From Vandiemenella viatica (Eukaryota; Arthropoda; Insecta; Orthoptera; Morabidae), in the NCBI GenBank assembly GCA_031002005.1, contig CM061919.1, positions 226,546,739 to 226,610,738 of the forward strand: a stretch of DNA of 64,000 bases, read 5' to 3'. The notes under the pieces are model-generated. The model was not told the origin of the DNA. It worked only from the letters and a program-made list of their open reading frames with translations, and ran no database searches. The position numbers and the translations under genes were made by a program. Below, one piece after another: positions 37,871 to 49,140 of this stretch. Position 1 is the stretch's first letter. Each line of letters opens with the position of its first letter.

Positions 37871-38219
37871 GTAGACGAGGCCATTTCATTTCAGTCGCCC
37901 TGTAGTACCCCAGCGTAAATTAAATCCCAATAATTTTGGATCAAGAGTCTAAAAATACTTCGAGATTAAAAAGAGGATAGTTCTGGGTGCATCCAGAGTT
38001 TCAAGCGCAAACAGATCAATAGAAAAAACAATGCCGTGCGAGGCGAGTGGCGGGAAATGCTTTTTATATTTTAGGGCTCAAAAATTTGAATTAATTTTAG
38101 AAAAATTAATTCTGCTTCAGGATTAATTGATAACATAATTTTAGCAACATGTATTTTGCGCAATTATTTACCGAAGGATATAATTTCATGCCATGTTGAC
38201 TGTGAATTAAGACTTTTGA

Positions 38220-39175
38220 TAATATATGGAAATATCGATATTATTTTTTAAAAATATCGGTATTTATGAGTGATATTTTTAGGACGATATATCGCTATTT
38301 CGATACTGAAATCTGGACATCGGCTTCGATATTTTTAAAAATAAGTTATCATTTTTCGTTTGCTCTGAATGACACCATGTCCCTCAAATTTCTGTTACGC
38401 ATAGAGATCAGCAAGCTTAAGTAAATCTTACCACGTTTCTATAATTAATTTGAAAGTTAAAGGTACCAAGACTACTTCGATGATGACAACAGTGTAGGCA
38501 ATACGTCGCTCGTCCAGCACGAATCGAACGCGAGTCCATTGTTTGAAATGAGCGTTTAAATTGTCCAGAGTAGTCCAACTTGAAATTAGTGTGTTAGCAG
38601 GAATAGTGGGAAGTGTAAATAACAAATAGTTGCTAATTCGAGAGCCATAAAAGCAAGACAACTCAGAATAAGCTATCAACATACAAAACTAAATGGAATA
38701 CCACAAAAAGATCTTGTGAAAAAAAGTTGTGTAACTTTGCCATAATGCATGCTATGATTATTAAACTTCTACCTAAATAAATGCCTGAACTGCATTACAT
38801 ATCAATCTTAAAATGCACAAAATAAGATTTGACTCGAACCTCTTTCGAATTATATATATTTATTTAATTTTTATGAAACTTATGAGGCTCATAATAGTCA
38901 TTTTAAAAAAAAAAAAAAAATCCACAATCATCATCACCAACAGAAACCATTCGAAAGTGAAAACCTGATTAAGAACAAAACACACGTCTATTTATCAGCG
39001 GACAGCCTTATTTTTGCAAGGTTTGATTTTATGAAATTGCATTTATGAAAGTATCGATATATCGATACATCAATACATTTTTCCGATATATCGACAGCCG
39101 ATATTGATACTTTTTAAAATATCGATATATCGAAAATCCGATATTTTTAAAAATATCAACAGCTCTACTGTGAAT
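38220..39175. repeat. TATCGATA palindrome clusters
   Basis: Two clusters (38228-38345 and 39050-39165) are dense in 'atatcgata', 'ccgatatatcg' and 'gatatttttaaaaatatc'. Exact TATCGATA octamers occur at 38233, 39052, 39060 and 39120. They lie as inverted clusters about 0.7 kb apart, like the subterminal repeats of a hAT-type element. The octamer equals the DRE motif bound by insect DREF, a hAT-transposase-derived protein. Confidence 0.6.
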
Positions 39176-39629
39176 TTCAGGAAGACCAAGAGAAACTCTA
39201 TTTTACAAATATTCTTTGTTTGTGTGCTAACGCTCAAATTCACAATATTTTTTTAAATTCGGAAACAGGATCTGTTGTATCTGTCAGTATTTTGACAGTA
39301 CTAAAATGTGTAATGATATTTGAATTTATATTAAAGTGTGCCGACTTTATACTAAACAGAAATAACATACCATTAAAATATTTAGTTATTACTCTTTTTT
39401 ATTGCTTATGAACATAGTTTTCATACGTTCGTCGTCCATTTGATCTGACCTGACCGTTGCACGTTCACACTAGCGGTCAGCTCAGGTTTTGACCGTTGTT
39501 GATCGGTGGTGGCGCAATCTTCGGTTTGACCTGTCATGCCCTGACCTCAGCGGACCGTGTAGTGTGAATGCTCCCATTGGATTACGTGTATAGCGATTTT
39601 CGACCTGAGCTGTGTGAACGGGCCTTAAA

Positions 39630-40477
39630 CAGTAGGAAGTCAATTATTTAAAACAGATAAACATATTTAACTATGGAAAATGGGTAGTCAGCATCGAGGA
39701 AAGAAAATTGGAGTGCGTAAATAAATTAGAAGTAAGTTTTTTTGGAGGGACAAAGACAATTACTTTTTTTAATTAGTTAGGAAGCCATGGACATACTAAG
39801 GGGGCAGGGCTGGGTGCGTTTGCATTACCTTGGCTCCCTCCGTCAATTAGTAAAGCGAAAAATATATGAACATAAAAATTCCCACTTTTAATACTGAAAA
39901 ATAAATTTTGTTAAAATTTATCCATAACCCTCCCAGACTACTGCTGACATAAGATTCCTTGTTTTTGCCCCACACAGAAGATAAACCTGGCTACGCCGCT
40001 GTAGGAAGCCTAAAATATACTTAAAAGATAGAGATAAACTTATCTACCATATAATTTCGTAAGGTCGCTCACCTCAATAGTTATTAGCTGGAGAACATCA
40101 TGCGCTTGTCTTCGTTCTAAATTAACAGCAACCAAAGATTCTTAAAAATTAGAGGTTATGTGCAAAGTTCAATACCTAACCAATTGCTTCGAAATTAATT
40201 GCCAGAAGATAAATAAAGTTTGATTTTTGAATTGTTTCATTCTTAAAAACTGTGCACGAACCCTATGGCTAAAAAAAACCAAAAAAAACGTGGAATTCCT
40301 GTTCAGTAACATGCCCCCAATGAAAGCAACATAAAAAACTTAAATTAATCATGGCCTCTGTTGTAACGACGAATGCCAGTTCTCATTCTGGCCTAGTTTA
40401 AATTTTTATTTGTTCGCAATTTCAGATAACATTGCTGTTTTACCAACATTACAGTTTGTTTGCTTATTATAATAATA
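39630..40477. other. Intergenic DNA, nothing recognised
   Basis: No gene or assignable repeat. Confidence 0.4.
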
Positions 40478-41045
40478 TTTAATTAAATTGCGATGGAGCG
40501 CACTCCCCTGTGGCAATATCCATACACACACATCTTCTCCCTTTCCTGTACCCTCCTACATTTGCCCTCTGCGAATTTTAGCTTTCAATTCTTTAAACGT
40601 TTTTGGTAAATTAATCATTTCTCTTGGTAACTTATTCCAATCTTTGGCACCCTTACCCAAAAAAGAGAATCTTCCCACACCCTTGTGTCTGAAATCGAGT
40701 GCCAGCTTGTGGTCATGGTCAACTTTTCCCTTCCATGCATTACTTTTCATTCTTACACCAATATCTTTCCATGACTCATCAACAATATACAACTTGTACA
40801 CTCCCATGATTTTCTGCACCCTCCTCCTGTCTTCCAATGAATCCCATTCCAACTCTTTTATCGTAATTGTTACTGATTGCATTCTGCCGTAATTTCCAGA
40901 AACAAATCTGGCAGCCCTTTTTTGTACCCTCTCGAACGCCTGTATTGGATACGCAAAATGTGGGTCCCATACTACACTACCATATTCAGGCAATAGTCTG
41001 ACCAAAGTTTTGTAACCCAATTTCTTTACTTGCCTACGATTCAAT
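40478..41045 (-). mobile_element. LINE 3' fragment, family A (best copy)
   Basis: The minus strand has 162 open codons from the polymerase-ORF tail: LVRLLPEYGSVVWDPHFA, FERVQKRAARFVSGNYGR, KELEWDSLEDRRRVQKIMG, WKDIGVRMKSNAWKGK, RFSFLGKGAKDWNKLPREM. The conserved 3' motif and an AATTAAAT tail (40478-40510) follow. The frame is nearly intact, so this is the youngest copy here. Confidence 0.85.
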
Positions 41046-41139
41046 TTTTTCTACGATTGATGGTGGCATTGCCTTCAAACTAAAAATAAATTCTTCAGAT
41101 AATTGAAATTTGTAAATTATAAAAGTAGATGAGGGGAGA

Positions 41140-41255
41140 ATTTAAACCTCAAATTATATAAAATAATAAAAAATAAATAAAAAGGGGTAATTAGTTGACA
41201 GAGAATTGCCACTGGAGCGTGTACTCCATTGCAATAAAATTATTAATAATAATCG
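41140..41255 (+). mobile_element. LINE family A tail
   Basis: 'gagaattgccactggagcg' then 'tactccattgcaat' and an AATTATTAAT tail. Only the terminal part is present. Confidence 0.6.
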
Positions 41256-41799
41256 AAATTGACATCAAGAAAAGGTTAATGAAATCCTTTGGTAACTATA
41301 GCAGACTACCAGAAAATCGATTAACAAAAAAGTTAATACATTATGTAACCTCACTTAAGAATTCAACACCTTGACTGAATGTAATCGGAAAGGATCTCAA
41401 AAACGCAAGCATAAGATCAACAGACTTTTTAGAAAGAGAGACCTGCAGACAAAAAGTAGGCAAATGTGAAGTTACAACTGAGTTACGAAAACAATACATA
41501 CAAATGAGGTAAGAAGAACACAAACTAGCTTCTCAGAAAGAATGAAAGCCTATTGGAACAAGAAGAAGAACCCAAAGAAAACTTGATTGGGTCATTTGCA
41601 TAACGTCTTCCATTTATTGGGAGAATTCACCACTAATAGTAATAATACAAGTCAAGCGATCACGACCTTTGAGATAAGCAAAAAATGTAAACACTATTTT
41701 CAAATTACATAAATGGTTAGTAAGGATAATAACAAAAATTTCAAGTACTTGTAAGGACTTATTCAGAAAATTAAGTATCATGACAGTTCCATCATGTTA

Positions 41800-42060
41800 T
41801 ATCTTCAATTCATTATGCATGTAAAAAATAACTTACAAGACTTTACCACAAACAGTTCCATCCATACATATTCCAAAAGATAAAAAAAAATGAACTCCAC
41901 ATAGAACAGAAATTAAAAAGTAAAAGTCTAAATAGTTTACAACAAACTGCCAGTGGAAATTAAGGGAGAAAAAAACACAGAACTTTTTAAGGAAAGGCTA
42001 AGGAAGTATCTGGTGGAAAATGTTTATTATTCCATATGAGATTTGTGAACTGAGTCATTT
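41800..42060 (+). mobile_element. LINE polymerase tail remnant (other family)
   Basis: A degraded coding tail with phrases such as 'caacaaactgccagtggaaatt' split by stops and 'aggctaaggaagtatctggt', resembling the NKLP..IK and KLRKYLVE C-terminal ends common in non-LTR elements. It is weakly supported. Confidence 0.4.
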
Positions 42061-42463
42061 ATATAATACTGTTTTATAATCTATTAGTTATAGATAAACT
42101 GTACTAAATTTTATGTATTTATCTATATGCCATATATTTATAGATGAATTTACAAATTACATACTTTATATATTAGTAATTAAAATTACAAAATCAATAT
42201 ATATGAAAATGTATAGTATGGTGAATAAAATAAGTAAATAAAAATAATATACAATAGCTCGATTGTCTCTGTAAAGGTTTAATTTTTCTATTTCTAAGTC
42301 CCTTTAACTCAAGATTTTTTAAAAATTTTTACAGATGGAACCCTCATGGCAAACACAGGTCAACTTCCTATTTTAGCTATATTAGGTAAACCTGTCATGT
42401 CCTTTCACCCCAAAAAAGATAACTATTCTAGACTCGCGACCATACGCAAAAAAGGGTCACGGG

Positions 42464-43227
42464 CAATGTTGCCACCTTAGCGATTTTGTCGCTAGATTTA
42501 GCGAATTTTGAGGCTCAAAAGCGATATTATTAAATATGTTATAGCTAAAAAAAAAATTGGTGATTTTTTAGTGACATTCAACCTTGCAGAGTTTCGAAAA
42601 ACTTGATTGGAATTTGGGTAGGTAATGTCTCTGCCATGACTCGGATATAAAATCCTGTAAACGGAATATGGCCTATCCAATACAAGAATGCTGCAGGAAT
42701 AGATACCTTTCTGAAGTTATCTGATTTAGCCATATCTGACCACTTTCTGTCTCGCGTGCCGCAGTAGAAAGGATTTTCAGTATAATGAACATTCTTAAAA
42801 CAATTTGAGAAATATAATAGCTGTAAGTAGCATTCTTTTATAAGGAATCAGTTAAAAACTGTGAAAAAGCTCATACAGTTACGAGCTTCCGGCTGATGTG
42901 ATTGCTGCAGATGGCAAAGATACTAAATACACTTTTAAATCTAAGACTGACGATTCATCTCATCCTTCCACATCTGCAACTCCAACGATAGACCAAGACG
43001 ATGAAGAAATACCGATTGAAGAATTTGATATTGATTTTTAATCAAATAATATGTTGAATTTAATGAAACTACTAATAATTAAAATATTTTTTATATTACA
43101 TACCTTGCCATTTTTCTTTATTTTATTTAGCGATTTCTAGCGGATCTTTTAGTTCTAAATATCTCGCAATCTAGCGAGTTTTGAGACCAGGTCTAGCGAC
43201 TTTTGTTTTCATGGGGTTGCAACACTG
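42464..43227 (+). mobile_element. hAT transposon remnant with 8-bp duplication
   Basis: The ends are inverted (caatgttgccaccttagcga on the left; complement of 'ggggttgcaacactg' on the right) and carry repeated 'tagcga' subterminal motifs. gtcacggg (42456-42463) and ttcacggg (43228-43235) form an 8-bp target duplication with one mismatch. Inside, 42758-42805 encodes AAVERIFSIMNILKTI, the hAT C-terminal dimerisation signature. 42880-43041 is an open acidic tail ending EEIPIEEFDIDF and a stop. The N-terminal zinc finger and catalytic core are deleted. Confidence 0.85.
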
Positions 43228-44465
43228 TTCACGGGCTTACACTTGTGTGATAATAATACCATAGCAGTGTAACAAAAGATTGAGATTTAAGAGTGAAAAA
43301 AATGATTTTCTTATCTAGTTTGCAGCCCACGGCAATGGATACATCGTAGATAGTGTTCGTCATCACCCAACATGCGCGAAAGTGATAATGAATAAGTGAA
43401 ATATGCAAAAAGTGAGAGAGAAATGTCATAGGATATAATAGAGAATTCTGAGGAAGTGGAGCAAATTTCATTAAAAATTATAACACATTAAGGGATATCA
43501 ATTAATATTTTTATATTTGAAGAACGCCCCAAGAGGGCTGAAATACCATTAAAGTTGAAAAGTAAAATTAGAAACCAAAAAGTGTCACCCAAACAAAAGT
43601 AATTACGGAATTGAAACACATGTAACTTGAAAGAGGGAATTGAAAGGAATCCCGGCAAGTAAAATCTTTGCGATGAATTAAATACTTAAAAAGATACAGC
43701 CAACTAAACTGAAATAAACAGCAGCAAAATAAAGCAATTTGTCATAAAATTTATTCAGAATCTTTATTGTCATAAACATGCAAATTTATGGACAATTGTC
43801 AAATTAAGCCCAACAAGTGGACTACAATACATTACAATTTAAGAAATTCGCTATATACAATTCAAAACCACAACAATCTAATTACTACAAACTTTACAAT
43901 ATACAAATACATATGTACATTCAAAACCATATATCACAGAAAGATCGGAGTAAAAATAGAAAATACGCTCCGAGCCCTTATAAACCCCCAAAATCTGATC
44001 TCGGTATGCTGTTTGAAAGGAAGCATCCCCTGTGACAGTCATGTTCGTGATGTGGTAGGATCTGTAGGACATATAATATTTCAAAACATGAAGCTGTTGA
44101 ACATATTTCTGGTCGTGATACTGCTTTGGACTGTAACAATATTTCGATGAAGTGGAACATAGAAATTTTAATGTGCTTGGGGATGACCAGTGATAAACTT
44201 TCACTAAAAATGTATTACCAAGGGATTTTTGATTAAACATTGTTGAAAGTGCTGTCATAATTCAGATACCTGCTTGAATTCAATAAACTTTCGAAGAATA
44301 TAGTGATTTATTATCAAGGAGTGACTTTTATTTGAATGTAGAACCTGTCAACCGTAATCTGGAATAATAGCAAAAAAGATTGGCAAAATTCAATAAAATT
44401 CAGATTTAGGCACTATATCCACAGCTTTAGCTAATGAAAACAACATTGCAATTAAAGTGTTTTCA
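43228..44465. other. Intergenic DNA, no supported gene
   Basis: The longest open stretch (43878-44258, minus) has no family resemblance and low-complexity codon use. I do not call it a gene. Confidence 0.4.
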
Positions 44466-44880
44466 TTACAAGGGATGTACCAGAGAAGTAAGAGAACTGG
44501 TTTACAAAATTTGGTCAGACAGAATGAGAGTGAAGAGTGCTTGGAATGTAAAAGGTGATGAGTTTCAGAAAGATGGTGAAAGAATTAGCTCTGCTGCATT
44601 AAAGGGAAAAGATGACCATGATGACAAGCTGACATTTGATTTCAGGCATTAGGGGGTGGAAAAGCTAGTTTTGTAGGTAAGGGATTCAGGGATGGGAATA
44701 AATTACCAAGTTTTTATCAAAAATGCAGAAAGAATTGAAAATTCGTTAAGGACAGACATTGTTCGATGGGAGAAGTTCACTGAAAGGGTTAAAGACAGTT
44801 AAAAAAAATTAAAAGGGGTAATACATAATCAATGTAATTGCCACCAGAGCATTTGCTCCACTGTGATTAAGAGTTTTTTT
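44466..44880 (+). mobile_element. LINE 3' fragment, family A
   Basis: Residues resembling the ELVYKIWSDRMRVKSAW and KGKDDHDDKLTFDFRH stretches of the family, then 'attgccaccagagcatttgc' and 'ctccactgtgatt'. It is diverged. Confidence 0.65.
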
Positions 44881-45369
44881 TCTTTTTTTTAAATCAAACA
44901 GAAACAAAGAATGAAATGGAATAAATGTAATAAACCAAAAAATTAAAGAGATAATAGTTTTTCGAAAAAGATGATCTCTACACCATTTTCAACAAAGGGG
45001 CAATAAATAATCTCTGAATATTATCATGGTGTGACTGTGTGATAAAAGTCTTCAGAAAAAATTCTCCGCAGTAAACCTGAAAAAACAAGAATAACTGAAG
45101 AAGAACCTCAAGGATTTACAGAACAATAGTTCCATTGCGAGAACACATTTAATTATTATTGATTAGGAAGGAGGTTTATTCCACAGTGGGAATTTCTCTA
45201 TACATTTGTGTGTTTAATTACAATAATTTTTTTCTTTAAATTTTTTAACTCTCTATTGTGAGGTATCTCTCCAGATTATTTATTCTTGTTCTGGAGACCT
45301 TTACCTAGAAGTGAATAGGTACCTTCTTTTTTATACCTGAACTGGAGTGGCAGCAATTTTTCCCCCTAT

Positions 45370-46260
45370 TTGTCGCTTCAGGCTGTTTCATATTCTCTGT
45401 ACCTTTTTCTTCATCCTTATCCATAATTGCCAGGATATCTTCCTCTCTCCTTGTTTATCTAATATAGCTGTAGAAGTTCCTACTTGCAGCATTCAGTGTT
45501 CTATGTCCAACCATGATATTTTTCATGAATTTATCATTAACTTCTCAATTTGCTGTTATTAATTCCCTGTTTAGTTGTTAGATACATTCTCTATTATGCT
45601 TCTGCTTCTATAATCAATTATGTTCTTTTTTCACCAACATCATTAGCCTCCTTACATTACTATGGTAGTATGCAGGTTGTGTTCTCTTTCTTTCTTAGGA
45701 TGAAAATCTGTTCCCCTATACTTACTATTTCCTTGAACTGTTCCCACTTATTTTATAATGTAATAGTGCCTTCCTTCCAACTCTTTCTTGAATATCTCTT
45801 CAGTTGTCAAACCAGTTCCTTATTAAACCCTTACCAATAAAACCTTTGTTCTTTGGTTACTAATTCCCTGAAAACACTTATGTCCATCACAACTTCCTCT
45901 TGATCACTTATTCCCTCTGTCATATGAGAACCCACATAATTTTCATCATGCTTTATTACGAAAACTTCCAACATATTGTGTGCGCTTGTGTTTTTTTCTA
46001 TCTCATGCGTAAGTCCTACTTCCGTTACTGGTGCCTTAAGTTTCTAAATACACTCCCCTTCTAGCTGATGACTTGTATATTTGTATCCCCCACCTATTAA
46101 GACCATTTTATTCCCAGCTTTAAACTCAAAATATCAAATCATCTTTTCCCCATACTCCCACTTCAGTAAGCAGCTATGATTTCTATCTCTCCCATTTTAT
46201 TCACCCATTAAAGCACCTATAGTTATAACAGACATTGCAGCAGAAAAAAAAAATCAGTTA
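45370..46260 (-). mobile_element. LINE endonuclease-region remnant (tentative)
   Basis: Read on the minus strand the middle part (about 45890-46230) gives a peptide like an AP-endonuclease domain: VTEVGLTHEIEKNTSAHNML, then EGISDQEEVVMDI, where SDH is usual. Stops are frequent and the remainder is not assignable. Confidence 0.4.
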
Positions 46261-46299
46261 CAAGAAATGTTCATGGGGTACGTAAGCTTTGACCGTGAA

Positions 46300-46775
46300 C
46301 GGTAGAAAACGCGATCTACCTTGGTGTAACCCTCGATAAGCGCCTCACCTGAAAACAGCACATTAGGAAAGTCAGAGCAAAGGCAGAAGGCAGAATGAGG
46401 ACTCTTTATCCCATTCTTAACCCGACGTCCAAACTAAAACCTGACCAGGCCATAAGAGTGTATACTGCTCTGGTACGACCGGTTCTATAATATGCAGCGG
46501 TTGTGTGGGGAAATGCTGATACCTCGCAAATCCAGAAGCTACAGACGATTAAAAACAGAGCAATACGCTATGCGTATAAACTGCCTAAAGAGACCCCGTC
46601 TTCAGTGCTACACGAAGTCAGTGGTCTGCAAAAATTAAAAGTCAGAATCAAAAAATTGGCTGCTAAGTTCTATACAAACTGCACCAATTCAACAAACCCA
46701 CTCATTGCCCAACTAGGCAACACACTTCACTTCAACGACAATATCAGGTGGCCAGTACACCTCATACACTAATCC
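46300..46775 (+). mobile_element. Jockey-like LINE polymerase tail
   Basis: The + strand encodes AIYLGVTLDKRLT, a stop, KQHIRKVRAKAEGRMRTLYP, then IRVYTALVRPVL, a stop, YAAVVWGNADTSQIQKLQTI, and NRAIRYAYKLPKETP. This is the typical end of a Jockey-type polymerase ORF. Two in-frame stops make it a pseudogene. Confidence 0.8.
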
Positions 46776-47151
46776 AAACCGGAGATGACAATCCTAATAC
46801 GCCACACCGATGAAGAAAACCATAACAAAAATCTGGAAGGAGATGCACCATGTGTAAGAACTTCCCCACATTCCAGGAGAACAGCCACCTGGGTAATGAT
46901 GTCGTAGTCGTAGTCCCTATGGCTGATACTACTGGTTCTCCCACGACATCACCGAACAGCACCTAACAGTAAGAAGGCCAAGTCGAAGAAGAAGATTAGC
47001 AAAAAAATATCTCGAGGGAAGAAGAAATTTCAAGGAGCTAAGCAGTCTAGCTTTCTTCTTGCGCAGTTTTTCAAACTGCCTTACTTGATGGAACATCGCC
47101 TCCCCGTAAAGGTAACTGATGTGTGCGTGGAGACTTTTCCGGCGTACTGAG

Positions 47152-48149
47152 CAATGTAGTTTTCACGGGTGTGCAGCCGGATGGTGTTTTGGAAACACAA
47201 CGTTTCGACAACCAGCTCGGCTGTCTTCATCAGGTGTCCGGTGTTTACAGGCTGACGACCAATCAGAGCGGATCCTCTACCTCGCCAACAGGTATATAAG
47301 GAGGTCCGTCTGGGAGGCTAAGCCAGTCTACGCGGTGACTGCCAGCTTTCAACTCCGTACTGGCCACACTGGTACACAGGGCGAGGGCAATCTCCGATCG
47401 TGAGAGCCTGCCGGAAGAAATGAGACACCTCAAGACCGTCTCCGAACAGAACGGTTACTCTTGACGACAGAAGCCACCAAGACCACCGTCGGAGCAAGAA
47501 GAACCACCAAAAAATCTTGCTTTTCTCCCATATGCCGAGAACACGTCGGGAAAGATTGGGAGACTTCTGGCGCGGCACAGGATAAAAAGTATCTTCCGAC
47601 CTCCCGCCAAGATACGCGACATGCTGCGGTCGGTAAAAGATGACGTGGGCCTAAGAACACCGGGAATTTATTCCATACCGTGCGAATACGGTAAAGTGTA
47701 TATCGGCCAGACCACCAGAACGATTGAAGAGCGCCTCACCGAGCACAGACGATACCTAAGGCTAATGCAACTTGAAAAGTCTGCAATTGCCGAGCACGCC
47801 TTCGACGAGGAGCGTAGAATAGAGTTCGACAAGACTGTAGTGTTGGCCAGGGCCTCTTCCTTCTGGGAGTCACTCATAAGTGAGGCACTAGAAATCAGGC
47901 TTAATGACAACAACATTAACCGGGATGGCGGGCTCCATCTGAGTGAAGCCTGGAATCCTATTATTAGGGACCTCCGACGGGAGTGGGGCGGATCGGCGCA
48001 GCGCGGCGTGGAGGGAGCGAATGGCGCCGGTCTGGGGAGCTTTCGTCAGCCTGTAGACACCAGACACCTGATAAAGACAGCCGAGCTGGTTGTCGAAACG
48101 TTATGTTTCCAAAACACCATCCGGCTGCACACCCGTGAAGACTACATTG
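47152..48149 (+). mobile_element. Compact Penelope-like unit: inverted repeats around GIY-YIG ORF
   Basis: 107-bp inverted repeats (47152-47258 and 48043-48149) with only about five mismatches enclose ~780 bp. Just inside the left arm lie CCAAT (47259) and TATATAAG (47293-47300). The single open frame is a GIY-YIG nuclease of the type fused to reverse transcriptase in Penelope-like elements, but no polymerase sequence is present. It is either a 5'-truncated Penelope copy that kept both arms or a minimal derived unit. A LINE tail begins about 40 bp downstream. Confidence 0.82.
47259..47300 (+). promoter_or_regulatory. CCAAT + TATA-like promoter of the unit
   Basis: CCAATCAG starts at 47259 and TATATAAG at 47293-47300, 34 bp apart, directly after the left inverted repeat. 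Related Penelope debris at 8505-8540 also has an ATTGG box followed by 'ttatataagcc'. Confidence 0.5.
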
Positions 48150-48226
48150 GTAGAAATGTTCTATGTTCTGAAGATGCATGGATTCGTGAAAGTGGTAGCC
48201 ATGAAAGATATTGGCGTAAGACTTAA
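47465..48226 (+). CDS. GIY-YIG endonuclease ORF of Penelope-like unit
   Basis: The frame is open from after a stop at 47462-47464 to the stop at 48226; the first ATG in frame is at 47621, giving 201 residues. The GIY-YIG core is visible as GIYSIPCEYGKVYIGQTTR, with the following basic helix ERLTEHRRYLR and the histidine/glutamate region AIAEHAFDEERRIEF. The C-terminal motif EALEIRLNDNNINRDGG is shared with the remnants at 8050-8440. Before the ATG the frame reads NLAFLPYAENTSGKIGRLLA, as in Penelope-type polyproteins, so the ATG is probably internal to an ancestral longer protein. The family nicks target DNA. The last part reads through the right inverted repeat. Confidence 0.75.
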   Translation, partial: RQKPPRPPSEQEEPPKNLAFLPYAENTSGKIGRLLARHRIKSIFRPPAKIRDMLRSVKDDVGLRTPGIYSIPCEYGKVYIGQTTRTIEERLTEHRRYLRLMQLEKSAIAEHAFDEERRIEFDKTVVLARASSFWESLISEALEIRLNDNNINRDGGLHLSEAWNPIIRDLRREWGGSAQRGVEGANGAGLGSFRQPVDTRHLIKTAELVVETLCFQNTIRLHTREDYIGRNVLCSEDAWIRESGSHERYWRKT

Positions 48227-48485
48227 AAGTAACACATGGAAGGGAATAGATGACCATGACCACGAGCTGATATTCGATTTCAGGAACAAGGGTGTAGGTA
48301 AGGGTGTTGGGGATTGGAATAAATTACCAAGAGAAATGGTGAATAGTTTACCAAAAACGCGGAAAGAATTTAAACTTGAAGTTTGTAGAAGGAAAATGTA
48401 GGAGGGTTCAGGAAAGTGGGAGTAGATGGGTGGGTAGGGAAATTGCCACCGGAGCGTGCGCTCCATTGCAATTTTAACTAAATAT
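48190..48485 (+). mobile_element. LINE 3' fragment, family A
   Basis: It begins at the KDIGVRLKSNTWKGIDDHDHE part of the ORF tail, then DWNKLPREMVNSLPKTRKEF, followed by 'gaaattgccaccggagcg', 'cgctccattgcaattt' and an AT tail. Confidence 0.8.
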
Positions 48486-48689
48486 TATATTATAATCGGA
48501 AACATGACTGCTATCGGAGTATAATAAAACAAATTTGCAGGCACTGTTGAGGAAAACAGCAACTACAACTTTGACTGTAGTGAGTTGTGATTTACCATCA
48601 ATATTCTCCAAAATAGGAATCGGAGGAAACGGCACCTGGAGTAGCCGCTCCTTTCGGCCATTATAGGGTCCTGGCAGGACCGTCCTGCT

Positions 48690-48925
48690 CGTAGAGCCAG
48701 ATCTAGGGGGTGGGGCAAATTGGGGCGCTTGTCCCGAGCGTCAACATCGGGGGGGCGGCAAAATCGTGTTTGATGGGTGGCAAATTTATGTCGTGGTGAC
48801 ATTTTTTAGCTCCATTTCTGATCCGTGCGGCGACAATGGGGGCGGAAAAATAATTTTCGAAGGGGTAGCAATCTCCCAGTTAATGCACCAGCTCGGAAAA
48901 TTTCTGGATTCGCCACTGCCTGCTC
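48690..48925. mobile_element. Possible MITE (GC-richer repeat)
   Basis: A GC-richer block with runs of G (gcgcttgtcccgagcg; 'gggggggcggcaaaatcg') bounded by loosely inverted ends ('gagccagatctagg' and the complement of 'ctggattcgccactg'). The arms match only partly, so this is tentative. Confidence 0.3.
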
Positions 48926-49019
48926 ATTGTCAAAATCGGCTAATTCGAAAGATAGCTCTAAATGCCAAGTAGAATATTTATAACGATGTTCAGTGGAAGT
49001 TGATATTTGGTGATACCCC

Positions 49020-49140
49020 TTAATGTGAGTATCTCGCCGGGAAATAAACGCAGAATGGAAATTTTCATACGGCAACATTTAGAACTAAAATTCGTTGAGG
49101 GCAAAAGTAGATTGGTGGGGAAATTTACACTTAAAGTATA
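49020..49140 (+). mobile_element. LINE family A fragment (short)
   Basis: 'tttagaactaaaattcgttg' then 'agggcaaaagtagattggtg' align with the last ORF codons and following bases of the better copies. Confidence 0.5.

Larger units (their letters stand above)
37763..39624. mobile_element. 1.86 kb DNA transposon at TTAA, terminal repeats ~25 bp
   Basis: The ends are inverted: 'agacccattcacactagcgg' on the left and the complement of 'gctgtgtgaacgggcc' on the right. Both abut TTAA (37759-37762; 39625-39628). A TTA duplication, as in PIF/Harbinger, is equally possible. Extra copies of 'gttcacactagcggtcag' and its relatives occur at 39460-39580, inside the right end. Nested within are a LINE tail (37808-37870) and the TATCGATA-rich block. 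An 84-codon minus-strand frame (38428-38682) is not recognisable. Confidence 0.7.

Noticed and set aside
38428..38682. 84-codon minus-strand frame as a Harbinger-type protein
   Set aside because: A loose resemblance to short acidic/basic starts of such proteins only. There is no Myb or nuclease motif.
43878..44258. 126-codon minus-strand frame
   Set aside because: No family resemblance, no splice or promoter context, composition like the surrounding AT-rich DNA, and overlapping frames on the other strand.
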